This document shows, one piece after another, positions 23,628-35,155 of a stretch of DNA of 64,000 bases (its first letter is position 1; each line of letters opens with the position of its first letter). The notes beneath the pieces are model-generated. The model made no database searches. It was not told where the DNA came from and saw only the letters and a program-made list of their open reading frames with translations. The DNA comes from Cladopsammia gracilis (taxonomy: Eukaryota > Cnidaria > Anthozoa > Scleractinia > Dendrophylliidae): contig JAJGOT010000033.1 in assembly GCA_022457155.1 (NCBI GenBank), forward strand, positions 2,025,001 to 2,089,000, written 5' to 3'. The position numbers were made by a program, and so were the translations under genes.

Positions 23628-23792
23628 AATTTGACATAGAAGTTGAGTTTCCCAAGTTTCTAGGAGAAGTTGTGGACAGAACCGAGAAATACGCTGCAGA
23701 AATGCAGGCCGAAGTTCTTAATCAAACAATTAGCCCGCTTTATAGGTCGATGAAAGAGTGCTGCAATCTTGACACGAGGGACAAGGAAAATC

Positions 23793-24478
23793 TCAATTCC
23801 GTCGCCCATTTTCGGGATCTAGTTTTGCCAAACTTTCTCTGACTCTTCGATGTTGAATCCGTAACACAATAGACTTCAGATAACCGGCTATTATGTTGCA
23901 ACCAGAAGCACTCCCATGGATATCTATGTAATCTTGAATGATCCGGTCGAGTCGTTCATCGGGTAAGTCGTCAAAGCCCCTCATATTCTCTAAACCATTC
24001 TCTGCTACTCGTCTGTGAACTGTCCACCTCGAAACTCCGAGCATCTCTGCAATCCTTGTTCAAGTGAATCCCAGTCCTCGCACTGAGTTCTTCTAGCATC
24101 TCCGACAGGAATTTTGATAGATGGTCTTACAGCATTTTTTCCTTTTCCCCTATCTATCGTAACTGAATCCGCAGCCACAGTAGACGGAGTGATAGTCCGG
24201 CGACGAAGCACACTAAGCACATCTACTAAGGCCTCAGCGATGGAATCGAGATTTTCCTTGTCCCTCGTGTCAAGGTTGCAGCTCTCTTTCATCGACCTAT
24301 AAAGCGGGCTAATTGTTTGATTAAGAACTTCGGCCTGCATTTCTGCAGCTTCTGTATCAAAGTTCTCAAGTATTATCTCGGTTCTATCCACAACTTCTCC
24401 TAGAAACTTGGGAAACTCAATTTCCATGTCAAATTCTTCTTCCCACTCTGCCGCCATTTTTTGTTCTATAACTTGCAC
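23793..24478 (-). pseudogene. Transposase/integrase-type gene, 5' part only, frameshifted
   Basis: The ORF begins at 24478 (M-Q-V-I-E-Q-K-M-A-A-E-W) with an acidic N-terminal region of about 110 residues, then a frameshift near 24080-24060 and an in-frame TGA in the W-T codons of the resumed frame lead to a helix-turn-helix-like segment (R-I-A-E-M-L-G-V-S-R-W-T-V-H-R-R-V) and a conserved region ending L-A-K-L-D-P-E-N-G. From family knowledge, this arrangement precedes a DDE integrase-core catalytic domain in a group of eukaryotic transposon proteins. Here the catalytic domain is absent: after D-P-E-N-G the sequence runs into the inverted copy of the N-terminal region. Not a functional enzyme. 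Confidence 0.7.
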
Positions 24479-25414
24479 AGGTTACCCTGGTTCTATATGG
24501 CCGCGCTCGTCCCAGGAAGATTGAACATATATTTTCGGATTGCATATGAATAAATATATGTGGTATTGGATTGAATCAATATTCGTGGTATTGCACATAT
24601 ATTTTCGGATTGCATATAAATTTAAGGATTGGATTGAATCAATATTCGTGTTATTGAATTAAATCAATATATGCGGTATTGGATTGCATATAAATTTAAA
24701 GATTGGATTGAATCAATATTCGTGATATTGCATTAAATATAAAATTTAAAGATTGGATTGAATCCTTTATTTAAAGGATTGAACATATATATCTAAGATT
24801 AAATTTAGCTCAGACGGCTTGCCATAATCATCCTAGCACTAGGATGATCCTCTTTCCATGTAAATAGAGCCAAAGAGTAAAAATAAGTGTTTTATTGCAA
24901 CTTGAAAAAAAATATATATTCATTGTCGATTCTCGGTCATTCTCATGTCTCACTTGGTATCTTCTTCTTGATGTTCTATAAGCATTTAGTGCTCGACCAA
25001 GGCACTTATTTTAAATTTGTGGTAGTTTTTACCCAAGAACGTCAAAATTCCATAAGAAAAGAAAAACTGACGATATCGGGAATTCAAAACTCACCTACAC
25101 CTGAGACATGTTGATTTGAATCTTCTTCCAACTCCTGAATCCTGTTTGATGATTTCTGTTGTTTCATTCAACATGTTATAACTACAAATTCTAAGTCAAA
25201 CTTTGGTCCGATGCTTTGCAATTTATTTCCGGAACTTGGAACATGTTTACAAAGTTCTTCTGAAAATCTTTTGAATTCGAATTTTGTGAAAAAATAAAAA
25301 ATAAATGACCTTCTTCAGTGCTACCACCACAACCACAGCTGTAGTAATGTTAATTTTATTTCATGTGAATACTAACACACTATGAGGTATTTATTTCAGT
25401 CGTTTTCTTTTCAG

Positions 25415-25743
25415 GTTCAGCTCTGTCATGTTACATTTGTGAGTCGCAGAATTCCTGGGCTGACTGTAATGATGATAATGAGCAGGTGTATGGCTGTCCA
25501 TCCAACATGCCAGTTTGCTATAATGCTCACATAGTCACAAACAACAATGGAAAGGAAATTCATAACTATAAAAGGGGCTGCGGGATGCTCGATTTCTGCA
25601 ATGGGAAAGAGTGCGTTGAACATAGCCTGTGGTGCAAAGTGAATTGTTGTAATACCGATGCTTGCAATGAGTCGACTATTCTCACAGTGAATTACATGAC
25701 GTTTGCAATGATTGGACTGTTAACCACAGCTCATCTTGTTTGA
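25415..25743 (+). CDS. Ly6/uPAR-like GPI-anchored three-finger protein, exon 2 (plus gene A)
   Basis: The acceptor is a long pyrimidine tract ending ttttcAG at 25413-25414. The first bases GT complete a glycine codon with exon 1 (18103-18160), then S-A-L-S-C-Y-I-C. The exon encodes the complete LU domain with 12 cysteines, ending N-C-C-N-T-D-A-C-N, one sequon (NES), and a hydrophobic C-terminal tail (Y-M-T-F-A-M-I-G-L-L-T-T-A-H-L-V) expected to be replaced by a GPI anchor. TGA stop at 25741-25743. The region between the second and third fingers (N-N-N-G-K-E-I-H-N-Y-K) differs from the minus-strand subfamily. The 63831 exon is a close paralogue. Role: probable outer-surface protein; ligand unknown. 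Confidence 0.87.
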
Positions 25744-26685
25744 CAATGCTCTTAGTATGAAGTATTTACATACAATGTTCTCTCCACCTTTCGCCTGTAA
25801 ATCATCTCCACTTCTGTACGATCTTTAGACACCGCTTTTATAAGACAGTTAGTGGCCAATCTGGAAATGTGGTCAAATAGCCGGAAATATTTAGTAGGCA
25901 ATAGGAAATATTTAATAGGAAACAGAAAATATTTAAGGTAAATATTTTTACCCAGAGTTCTCAGATCAGTCCCGCTGGCCGAGGAGCCGTTGAAGACTTT
26001 CTGAACACGATAGGTATAAGTTAAATTTCTGTTCTTCCAGCTCAACGCTTGATTTAATCGTTAAACGATTTTTTCGGAGTACGACATTTGTTTTGTGTGT
26101 ATTACTTGCAAAATACAGAACGCCGCTTTCGTTCGGTACAACTGAAGCAATTGTTAATAACACTTTTATATAGAATTCATCTTCACCCCAACCCCTCGAG
26201 AGACTGCTTCGTCTAGTGAAAATGACCAATAATTTCACCCAAACAATCAATGCTTGGCATTTCAATACAGTGGAACCCTGCTTTGTCCGGGTAATCCAGC
26301 ACTTGTCCAAACGATGTCTGTGATTCGCTAAGAAAACAATAGATTTGTCCCGCTGGGATAGGGATTAGGGAAGGGGCATTGTTCAAGTGATATATCAATT
26401 GTATGGTTCGCCAATCACAGACATCGTTTGGACAGCTACGGGACGCGAAGAAGCGGACTCCCTGGGAACGATCTCCTGGTTCAATTTTCTTTTTTATCCG
26501 TGAAAATTTATTTATTTTACACCTTAAAGTATTACACTTTACACATAATATTAATAACTAAACTACGTATAACATTACGATATGTGTTACAAATATTACA
26601 TAACCTCATTGCGTCATTTCTTAATATATTCTAAAAATACTCCTATAATTAATTACCTTCTTTATTTTTTTTTTCAAACCATCCT
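25744..26685. other. Downstream of plus gene A, no gene recognised
   Basis: Holds a short inverted repeat (tccaaacgatgtctgtgatt at 26306 versus its complement near 26412-26432) and a cagtggaaccctg-type motif near 26270 seen in small DNA elements. Nothing else could be assigned. Confidence 0.4.
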
Positions 26686-26689
26686 CTTT

Positions 26690-26965
26690 GGAAAGTATTC
26701 CAGAAAGAGTTTGTTTCTCGCTTTTGCATAGCTGACAAATGTCGCTTTCAGAAACACCGTCACGGTATAAGCTCATTTGAGTGGGAAGATAGTTAATTGT
26801 GTAAAATTTTATATTGAAGCATGACGAGTTTAGCTAGTTTCTTTTGCATTTGCAAAAGGTAGTTGGTAAACTTTATGAACAGAGTTTTCGGTGTAACCAT
26901 GCCTGAAAATTTTATTTCGGAAGGTCGGTGGTATAAATGTACTGCTTAATATGGTCGAGTAAATT
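26690..26965 (-). pseudogene. Degenerate LINE 3' coding fragment
   Basis: On the minus strand, with at least one frameshift, one can read Y-K-I-L-H then I-N-Y-L-P-T-Q-M-S-L-Y-R-D-G-V and S-D-I-C-Q-L-C-K-S-E-K-Q-T-L. The pattern L-P-T..N/S-L....G-V....C..C...E..T-L is the zinc-knuckle-like segment after the reverse transcriptase in L1/Tx1-type LINEs. Only a dead fragment remains. Confidence 0.45.
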
Positions 26966-27159
26966 GAACTTGTGGATAAACTTTTGATGGCGGTGTGTTT
27001 TAGTAGCCTAATTCTTAGGCGATATCACGCGCGCTTTAGCGCTAAAATATATAGTTAAGTAGTTGTGCCAATAATCTAAAATTTTACGATAAAAGCTTGG
27101 GAGGTTTTCTAAATGGAGGAGTTTAGTAGGTAATTACACGTTGTTAATAAAGATCCAAG

Positions 27160-27498
27160 ATCAACCAGAGGCTTGGTATTCTCAAACGCGTCAAATGTCT
27201 GCTACCTGTACATGCTCGTATTACTCTGTACAACAGTTTGATCAACCCACTCTTTGACTACGCTGATTTCGTTAGGGAGAATAAGACTAACAATGTAACC
27301 CTCATGAAACAACTGTAGGTCTTGCAGAATAAGGCTGCTAAATTGATCTTGGACGTTCCTATGCGTTCCTCTACAACTGATGCATTGAACCAGCTTGGAT
27401 GGAACAGTCTATAAGATAAGCGGTATGTTTCACCGCGTTGTTATGGCCTATAAGTGTCTAAACGGCCAATTAGACTTCGATTTCGGTATTAAGTTTTA
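27160..27498 (+). pseudogene. Degenerate CR1/L2-like LINE reverse-transcriptase 3' fragment
   Basis: The frame from about 27172 reads L-G-I-L-K-R-V-K-C-L-L-P-V-H-A-R-I, Y-N-S-L-I-N-P-L-F-D-Y-A-D-F-V, then an in-frame TAG, V-L-Q-N-K-A-A-K-L-I-L-D-V-P and D-A-L-N-Q-L-G-W, with later frameshifts. This is the thumb/C-terminal part typical of CR1/L2/jockey-type LINEs. It is too broken to be active and is cut off by the foldback that follows. Confidence 0.75.
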
Positions 27499-27500
27499 AT

Positions 27501-27661
27501 ATACAGCTATTTCAATTAACGTTGTCGGATCCTAAAGCTCAAAGCCCAGACCGCAAGGTAGTATGGGTAGTTGTGAATAGCTATACTACCTTACTACCAT
27601 ACTACCTTGCGGTCTTGGCTTTAAGCTTTCATCCGACAACGTTAATTGAAATAGCTGTATA
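27501..27661. repeat. Foldback, arms about 70 bp
   Basis: tacagctatttcaattaacg at 27504 is complemented near 27640-27660, and gaccgcaaggtagtatgg by the inner right arm. It abuts the LINE fragment. Confidence 0.85.
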
Positions 27662-28350
27662 TAGATAGGTTGAGCCTAACAGCGTCGCTCTCTGAACAGA
27701 AAGGCGATGATAAGCTTAGCTTAACTAAGGTGAAAGGTCGGAAGCACAAGAATTAAGATTGACGACCGGGCTATTTCTCAATTTTAGCAATTCTCAAAAA
27801 CAGTATTACGCGACCGTCTGCACAGTACATTTAATAGACCGTACAAAAGTTCACAAAACAACTTTTTCTCGGTCTAGAATAACTAGTTTGACTTAATTCC
27901 GAATAAAATACACTTGTTGCGTATCGACAATTGCTCGAGAACTGATTTGGAAATCAAAATTGCAAAAAATTCACAAACATATTTGCATAAGGCGACGCAA
28001 GTGAAGATACAACTATAAAATCCAAGTCTTGTTTTGTTTACATAAATCGCTTTTCAACCTATGTAATGAATGAACAAACACATAAAAATGGATAACACAA
28101 CCTTCGTTCGAAAAATTTTATTGAAATCTCCATAAGTTTATGTTTAAAAGCAAAACGCGTACCATTTATAGCGCATCGAGTTCGAGCTGTCTTCGATGAA
28201 ATTCAAGAAATCAATACAACTGAATTTAAGCACGTTTTATAAACAATTCTCCAAAACTAACAAGAACACAAAGAAAAAGTCAATCACAGATTGATATCAA
28301 CATAAATTCCCATCGAAAACGGTTTATAACAGCTCCCTTTGGCAAGTTTC
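27662..28350. other. No gene recognised
   Basis: AT-rich sequence with no recognised repeat boundary or coding pattern between the foldback and the TTAA element at 28356. Confidence 0.4.
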
Positions 28351-28355
28351 CTTGA

Positions 28356-29187
28356 GGTCGCGGGGGACAGGTTCCGCTCATTAGTATGCATTTATGAAAA
28401 GAGTATGCACGAAGTGCGACGGCTGATACCGAAAATACGCGTAATATTCACGAACAGGTTCTGTAATGTTTCTACATCAATAATTGCACGTGCAAAGCGC
28501 TGTCCGATAAAATAAACTATTTTTCAACGTATTGTTCTTTCTGCAGGAAGTGTTGACAACAGCCCGTGGATTAAAATTAGTAAAATTATCATAAATATAT
28601 ATTTTTTGCATTCGTGTTTGCTCGGAAGCCTTCGGAAGCGTAAAAACAAGCAATTTTGTGTCCAAGAATTCAGCGCGGATAGAGAATTTCATGAGTTGAC
28701 ACTAGGGAAGTAAACTGGGTGTATTGTAGATTGCCATATCTGACTCAAAATTTTTAAATAGGCTTTCAAAGGGAAGATATGAGGCTTCAAATTCTAACAT
28801 GGACAATTTTACTCCATTAACAGCTAATAACTTTTAATTAAAGTTGAAATCAAAAATCGGAGTCAGATATGATACAATAGACGTTTTGACGGATCAGTGA
28901 GTGGTGAAATCACTGACTTGCTTTGTGTTCTTCTCGAGGAGCAAACTTGGACACAAAACCACGTTTTTTACAAAAAATAACTTTAGTGGCTTACAGCATC
29001 GCCGCAAAGCGCGATCCCTTCAATAAAAAAAAAACAATCCTTATGCACTTCCATTATTCGCCAATATCTCTGTTAAATTTTAGCGAAATCGGTTTTCACA
29101 CGTTCACGATATAACGTTTTTCAAAGTGACACCCCTGCTAAAATTTTGCCTTATGAATTTATTCATGACCAGGTATTCCCCGCGACC
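28356..29187. mobile_element. TTAA-type non-autonomous element, GGTCGCGGGG family (copy 1, 832 bp)
   Basis: Ends GGTCGCGGGGG and complement (ccccgcgacc at 29187), flanked by TTGA (mutated TTAA) on the left and TTAA (29188-29191) on the right. The body is an inverted homologue of 54557-55545. It lacks the MITE nested in that copy and so provides an empty site. Confidence 0.8.
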
Positions 29188-29508
29188 TTAAAAGAACTAG
29201 TACCATAGTTTTACTCTACCCCGTTAATTTAACTTCGATTCTTGAAAATAATTTCTCAAAATTATTAATAACTGATAAACGTTTGCGTGACACTTTTTAG
29301 TTTATATCAGAGGTTTACATTAACTCAGGCTCCCTTTTAAAAATCCTCCACTCCACCCGTGGGCTCGAAGGAAAGAGGGCGAAAAAAAAAACGAATGGAA
29401 ATCTAGCCTACTCTACTGTAGAATAGAGAGAAAACAAAGTACAGCAAGTTAAAGATGATCTGTTCACAGACGAAGTGATGTAGCCTGTGAGTAAAATCTC
29501 TTGGAAGG

Positions 29509-29632
29509 GAAAGAAGAAGAAGAAGAAGAAGAAGAAGAAGAAGAAGAAGAAGAAGAAGAAGAAGAAGATGAAGAAGAAGAAGAAGAAGAAGAAGAAGAAG
29601 AAGAAGAAGAAGAAGAAGAAGAAGAAGAAGGG
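29509..29632. repeat. (GAA)n microsatellite
   Basis: About 40 GAA repeats with a single interruption (gatgaa). The poly-lysine, poly-glutamate and poly-serine frames through it are artefacts. Confidence 0.97.
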
Positions 29633-29765
29633 AAAGTTGCTTGGTTTAACCCTCCCCTACCATGCAAACGTTTCAAACTGTCTAACTATCTTCTATCATG
29701 CCAGGCAAACTAAAAACAGTACAGTGTGTTCTAGCCTTCGATGACCGCTACCGCATAGTCGTCGC

Positions 29766-30121
29766 TTAATGGGTCCCTTGCACAGTGAAGTCCTTCTGGA
29801 AAGCGATTAGTATTCCAAGAAACAAACACGTCATGTAAGCAGCTCTCACTGGGGTTGAAGCATTGCACATATCTCTGTTACAACAGTCCACTTGGCACCA
29901 ATCCCCGTATTTCTTGCATTGTTCACCGTTACATTGCACTTGGTATCCACATCGTTTAGTGTAGATATGAATCTCAGAGTCGTTGCTTTTCGTAACTCTG
30001 TGGGCTTTTAAGCAAACGTCGAATTCTGGGTGCACACTCGAACAATTAACAATGATTCTATTGTCCTCGCAATCATCCCACGATTCAAAAGAATCACACA
30101 GGTTACACACCAAAGCAGAAC
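29766..30121 (-). CDS. Ly6/uPAR-like three-finger protein with altered C-terminus, exon 2 (minus gene 2)
   Basis: Acceptor AG at 30123-30122 after a pyrimidine tract; the exon starts G-S-A-L-V-C-N-L-C and contains the full 12-cysteine LU domain ending V-D-C-C-N-R-D-M-C-N-A-S. Best partner exon 1 is 33877-33826 (total 135 residues); 38198-38147 is a second phase-compatible first exon. Compared with minus gene 3, about 10 bp including the stop are deleted after I-A-F, so translation runs into former 3' UTR and adds QKDFTVQGTH before TAA at 29768-29766. The hydrophobic tail therefore ends in a polar, charged segment, which may weaken GPI anchoring (inference). Within the domain no cysteine is lost. 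Confidence 0.82.
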
Positions 30122-30129
30122 CTGAAAAA

Positions 30130-31080
30130 TATACCTTGTTCTTAATTATGATGAGCATGAGGATGAAGCTGAGTCATACAATCGAACTTGTTATATAGCT
30201 GGAGTTTTTGTCAATACAACGCGCGCGTTGATTGGTTGATTCATGGTCACATGACACCTAACAAACAAACTGTTTCCCGCCAATTGTGCTAAGCGCGCAA
30301 CATTTGCGAAAGCGGGCAACAATTTTGACGTCAGAGGGTAACATCGCACTGTTGCCCACTAGCGCACGTGATCAGACCGTGACAAAAGGTGGCATGATTA
30401 TGATGGATCGAGTGCTCGGCGCGTTTTTCAAACTGTCTTGTGTTGTGTTGCTATATAACAAATCACTTAATTTTGTTTCCCTCGAATCTCTCTCGAGATT
30501 CTCGGGAAACAAAATAAAAAAGAAAAATACAACTGAAAATATTTGGGTATCTTTGCGCGGATATTTACTCGTTTCACACTGATACAAAAAACTTAATCCT
30601 CCAATATTTTCCGGTTTTGGTTGAAGCCATTGTGATGCATGTTTTTTTTACAGCAGTCTCATAAACCAAGAGCTAGTTAACTGGCGTAGTAGTTTTTGTG
30701 ATGTTTCAGATGATAGAAGTTACAAATCATAGCACAATAATTTTCACCCGATACCCCAACCAAGAAAAATATCGTTAGAAACAGTGAAAAGGCCTATTTT
30801 GCCTCAAGACATATTACCATTACTGTCTCCCTGCTTTCTTTTTTCTCGCCCGGTTGACGCTTTATGTAATATATAAATATTTAATTACAATCCTGCCAAA
30901 ATTGAGCCGAGGAAGTACTTTTCAAAAGTGTATTAAGCTTTCAATCGAACCGCTCAGGTTAAATTTAGTAAATTTAAAACTTGTACTTGACCCCTCTTTG
31001 AAACTGGAACGAATGAGAGTATAGAATGCATAAAAAATCAGCTGATATATCCGCAACTACTGTTTTAAAAAATACGGCGG

Positions 31081-31081
<1 letters not shown>
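30130..31081. other. Intron of minus gene 2, nothing recognised
   Basis: No exon-like or repeat structure with clear ends was identified. The open frames at 30286-30582 and its antisense show no family signature. Confidence 0.4.
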
Positions 31082-31085
<4 letters not shown>

Positions 31086-31134
<49 letters not shown>

Positions 31135-31574
31135 AACGTTAAAAGCCCATGAAATATCAACAACAACGTACCCAACGCAAACTTTTTTTCCACTTTACAG
31201 AATGGAACGTAAAGAGCGTGTAGTATCATGGGATAGCTGTGGATCCAGGTCTTCTCGGAAATGTTACGAAATGACGTGACAGTGCGAATAGATGGTCGCT
31301 TTGAGAACTTCGCAGCGATTTTACTCTCTTGGATGCCAGGTGACCCCCATTTTTCTTTCCGTAGACCACTTTCTTTCCTAATTATCTCCATTTTAACGAA
31401 AAAGAGAAAAAATCTGTACGTGAGAAGTTACAAATATTTTGCCTTTTCTGCTCTCGTGCGACCAAAGTTTTCTTCGAATGTGGACGGGCAAGACTAATAT
31501 GTTTTCTTTTTCAAGGTCTATTCTACCTCAAGGAACGACATCAGGTGCAAATGTTTACGTAATATACTTAGTTG

Positions 31575-31605
<31 letters not shown>

Positions 31606-31797
31606 TTTCACTAAAGTAGCTTCTTTTGTTGCTAATAATTGTAAGCTAAGATCGTCTTTAAATAACGAAAGCTTCTTAAAACGCATGGTCTTCAATGCGC
31701 CTTATCTCGAAAACGAGCTCGGTGACCCCCCATTTTTTTGTCATTTTGGCAATAGTTGATCTTCACCTTACTGCATGGCAAGTTTTAAAAAATCTGT

Positions 31798-31826
<29 letters not shown>
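31086..31826. mobile_element. TTAA-flanked non-autonomous DNA element (741 bp)
   Basis: TTAA at 31082-31085 and 31827-31830; inverted ends GGACGTTCGCGCCCA and complement. No coding capacity. It lies in the intron of minus gene 2. Confidence 0.85.
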
Positions 31827-31830
<4 letters not shown>

Positions 31831-32586
31831 ACCAGACTGAATATTTTTTTAATTAACTTTTTTGCCTGGGCAAGATTTTGAAGATAAGCATAGTGCGTTC
31901 ACACTACACACTAAGTCCACTTTAAGTAGATTAAGTACGCCTAAGTCAGCCTAAGTCTGACAGACAGACATTTATGGTATAATTATTGTTTGTTACATAA
32001 TGTATCGTAATTGTAGAGGCCTGGGTCAAATAGAGTTTATAGAATCGTAGGAAAATAAAGGGGACATTACATAATTGCACATAATGGTAGATGGAAATAA
32101 AAAATATGTTGTAAAATAGTAAGAGAAAATTGCTGTCAGTAGCATATTTTTTGTCGAAAAAAATTGGTTGAAAGAAAATTGCATAATTTTGGGTACGTCG
32201 GGGTTTTTAAGGGAATGTGTCCGAGATGTGTAAGACGTTTCTAGAAAGTTATAGTTTTAAGTTTTTTTAGGAGATATGATTGTAAGAATGAGGTTTGATT
32301 AGTATAGTAATAAAGGTAGCGGATTGGAGTGGCGTGTTGTGTGTTCCTGATGAGTTGTTGTAAATAGCGTTACGTTTGACAAGAGAAGAGTTGTTTGTGT
32401 TTCTATGCCTACCGTATGTTTTCGCATTTATAATTTCAAACTTGAGACCGAATTGGTTGAGAGTGCTAAGGATTAAGAGTTAGTTTTTGTGGAGTTTTTG
32501 CAAGAATAATTGTCAATTATTCTTGCAAAATATTGTTAATTGACCCTGCTCTTTCCCAAGCGAAATAGCAGTTGATCCACAGCAAC
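31831..32586. other. Intron of minus gene 2, nothing recognised
   Basis: A short self-complementary stretch (tttgcaagaataattgtcaattattcttgcaaa, about 32497-32530) is the only structure seen; no gene. Confidence 0.4.
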
Positions 32587-32590
32587 TTAA

Positions 32591-32923
32591 CCCTATTTTT
32601 TAAAACCTCTTAGAAACCGTCCAAAATCACTCAAAATTAATCAAAACCAATAAATAAACGCTAAATGACGTAAAAATGTAAAGGTTATACCAATAAACAT
32701 TGTTTTTCTTCATTCAAAGGTATAAATATGCAAATTTCAAAAAACATGGCTGTCAAAATCTTGTTGCCATGGAAACATCAAGTCACGTAATCAAAAAATT
32801 GTCATATGAAATTGTTGCCAGATAAATTTTAGGAAAAGTCACAAAGTTTGATGGCGTTTGGATACATATTAAAAAAATTATGAATGTTGAAAGTTAGCGC
32901 GGGCAACCCCAAGCCGAATAGGG
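32591..32923. mobile_element. TTAA-flanked small element with empty site in a paralogous intron (333 bp)
   Basis: TTAA at 32587-32590 and 32924-32927; short inverted ends CCCTATT/AATAGGG. In minus gene 1 the corresponding intron reads ccaaagaaagTTAAggatgg (about 3915) with a single TTAA, a natural empty site that dates the insertion after the duplication. Confidence 0.8.
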
Positions 32924-33825
32924 TTAATGAAGGCTTTTGAATCAGGATCTCGAATTGGTTTCTGAGCTAATTTTAATTTTAGCCTTTATAAAGGCTGACA
33001 TGTGACAAAACATATAACATCGTGAATAAAGTAAGGCCAAGGCCTTAACATAATTCCATCGACATGCTAATTATTGAAAACGTTTACAGGAATTTATTCT
33101 CGATCACGCTATTTCATTTGGTTTCTCTCGTTCTTCAACAATAAACACAAGCCGTTTGCCTAATCTGACAATTTCAGTTCGATCGTTGCTAGTTTGTTAT
33201 CAGTATCTTTTAGGCTTAAAAGAGCGGTTTTCAGCTGAACTAGCGCTTTCGATTCACACGCCGCCAGCTCGCAAGCTTTTGCTCGCTATAGTTTTGAGTG
33301 GCTAGAAAGGCTAGCTTGGAAATGGTCACTATAAAAGCAAAAAAGGTCATTCAAACAGAAGGTTTTAAAGCTTACGATACTGTGAAGACTCCTATGAAGA
33401 ATGTCATGGAGATCTAATGTTGTTTTCGCCGCTTTCAACGTAGCATTAACAATAAATCTTTCAGTATTTCTCAGCAAATAACAAGATGCGAATCCTACTT
33501 TCAATTTTTCTTTGTTTATTAAAAGCAAAAGCACGTAACACACACCAAAATTATTAGTTATTTTCAAGGTCTACGGTCAATATTTTCTGTGATTCCTATT
33601 TGTCAATATGCAGTTGTTGCGACACAGTCTTCAGCAAAGTGTATAAGTTTAGAAGACCATAGAACTCACTGAGCAAAACTTTCATTCACAGAAGTACAGC
33701 AAAGTATATCTAGCTTTAAGGCGTGAATAAAAACGATTATTAATTTACCGGACAGGTTTTGTAATGTTGACTTTGAAAGTTTCAGCGATAACATGGAAAA
33801 CGAAATATGCTTTAAATTTACTTAC

Positions 33826-33877
33826 CTTTGCAAATCAAGAGAAACAAAGTTAAGGTAAGAAAATTAATACCGTCCAT
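33826..33877 (-). CDS. Ly6-like protein, signal-peptide exon 1 (minus gene 2)
   Basis: ATG at 33877-33875 opens MDGINFLTLTLFLLICK (17 codons) plus one G, then a consensus GTAAGT donor starting at 33825. It is phase-compatible with the exon at 30121-29766 across a 3.7-kb intron. The peptide is strongly hydrophobic, as expected of a secretion signal. Confidence 0.8.
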
Positions 33878-33966
33878 TGTAACAACAACAAAGCCTTTGA
33901 GTCCGAATTTATGGAGCCATATAAGTTGCGTTGGATTAGCTACTTAGGCTTGCAGGACAAATATTG

Positions 33967-33974
33967 CCTTTATA
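33967..33974 (-). promoter_or_regulatory. TATA-like box of minus gene 2
   Basis: Minus strand TATAAAGG, about 90 nt upstream of the ATG, in the same conserved context (between atggcacccttga and gcaatatttgtcc) as in minus gene 1. Confidence 0.55.
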
Positions 33975-34129
33975 CTGACATGAACTCAAGGGTGCCATAG
34001 AAACAAGGGTACGTCAAATGTTATTTTAATGTCCATTATTCCTCAGCCATAGGAGATCCTTAGATCAAATATCCTAAGTTTGCAGTTTCATTTGCGTGAC
34101 CTTGGCCGTGTAGCCGCGCATAAAACAAA

Positions 34130-34450
34130 GCCTCGCTTTGGTTTGAAAATTGCTAAGATCCCGAATGTTACGTGACGTCATACGCGTGTTTTGCGACGTC
34201 ATACTCGCCCACGAGCTACCCTGCCTAACGGACGGACGCACGGATAGACGCACCCGCGAAAAATTCCGCTAGCCATAACCATGAAAAATGACGGGCATAG
34301 GTTCCATGAGTATGGAGCTCCGTCAGTGGGAATAAGAATAGAGATGTCCGTAGGGAGGAGGTCGATTTGATATGATTTTTTTCTCTCTCCCGGACCAAGT
34401 ACGCTTGGTATAAGGAGACATTGAATAGTATTTAGATCGCACATGTGCAA
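34130..34450 (+). repeat. Interspersed repeat shared with 62325-62530
   Basis: Both copies contain attgctaagatccc, tgacgtcatacgcg, ttttgcgacgtcatac, a cggacgga-rich stretch and attccgctag...accatgaaaaatga. It lies upstream of minus gene 2. The family could not be named. Confidence 0.7.
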
Positions 34451-35155
34451 GGAGTATCACAATTGTTCATAATATTTGCTTTGAGATTTAAAAATACTAT
34501 TTACAATGCTAAACAGGAGTTCAAAGAAAACTCCGAACGTTTTCGACTAATAGGGATTCAATTAGACAAACAAACCCTTCCAAGAAAAAACAAAATTGAC
34601 GGACAATCATTAGAAAGTAAAGAAATGATCTTCGCAGTTGTGTTTGCAATTTAAGCAATTGCAAAGACTAAAGCCTAAAAAAATTTTCGTCCCGTTGTAG
34701 CCCGTTTTTTCAGGCTTCCTTGCAATTGCATAAAATACAAACACAACCTCAGCGATCATTTCTTCACTTTACAGATGTCTATCCGCAGTTCATATACGAT
34801 TCATTCATTCATACTTCATTTGTCAAAAATAAACGCCTTTAGCATTTGGCGCTTTCATATGTTATGTGAGTAAAAAATATATTACAATATTATTATATCT
34901 GTTATAAAGTTGACTTAGAACTTATCATATATCGTAATTTGACATTGCGACATTTATTATATATAACTGATAAAAATGTTTACTAGACTGCATGCTTTAG
35001 ACCTTACTAAGAATTGTACACTTTGATTGCGAACTTTGTGTTTGAAGACCATGGAACTCACTGAGCAAAACAGACTAATTTTTACACCAGTTTGTGTAAC
35101 TTCATTTATGTTGTTTTATTTTTACTATGAAGAAGTCCATTAATTATGAATGCCT

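Larger units (their letters stand above)
22650..24872. mobile_element. Defective DNA transposon with inverted duplicated halves
   Basis: Ends are long inverted repeats: ggctctatttacatggaaag (left) and its complement (right, to 24872), continuing into palindromic ggatgatcctagtgctaggatgatcc-type blocks. The right half carries the 5' part of a transposase-like gene on the minus strand. The left half, up to about 23804, is an inverted copy of that same 5' part rather than the missing 3' part, so the element is a large foldback. The left arm additionally holds a nested MITE (23251-23627) and about 110 bp of extra ggatgatcc blocks. No clear target duplication beyond a possible AA was seen. It lies in the intron of plus gene A. 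Confidence 0.8.
32928..34085 (-). repeat. Paralogous unit: distal intron, exon 1 and promoter (minus gene 2)
   Basis: Shares gcttttgaatcaggatctcg, gacatgtgacaaaacatata, gaactcactgagcaaaac and the exon-1/promoter block with 3925-5290 and 44735-45790. Confidence 0.8.

Noticed and set aside
29464..29744. Poly-lysine, poly-glutamate and poly-serine open frames
   Set aside because: They are the three readings of one (GAA)n microsatellite.
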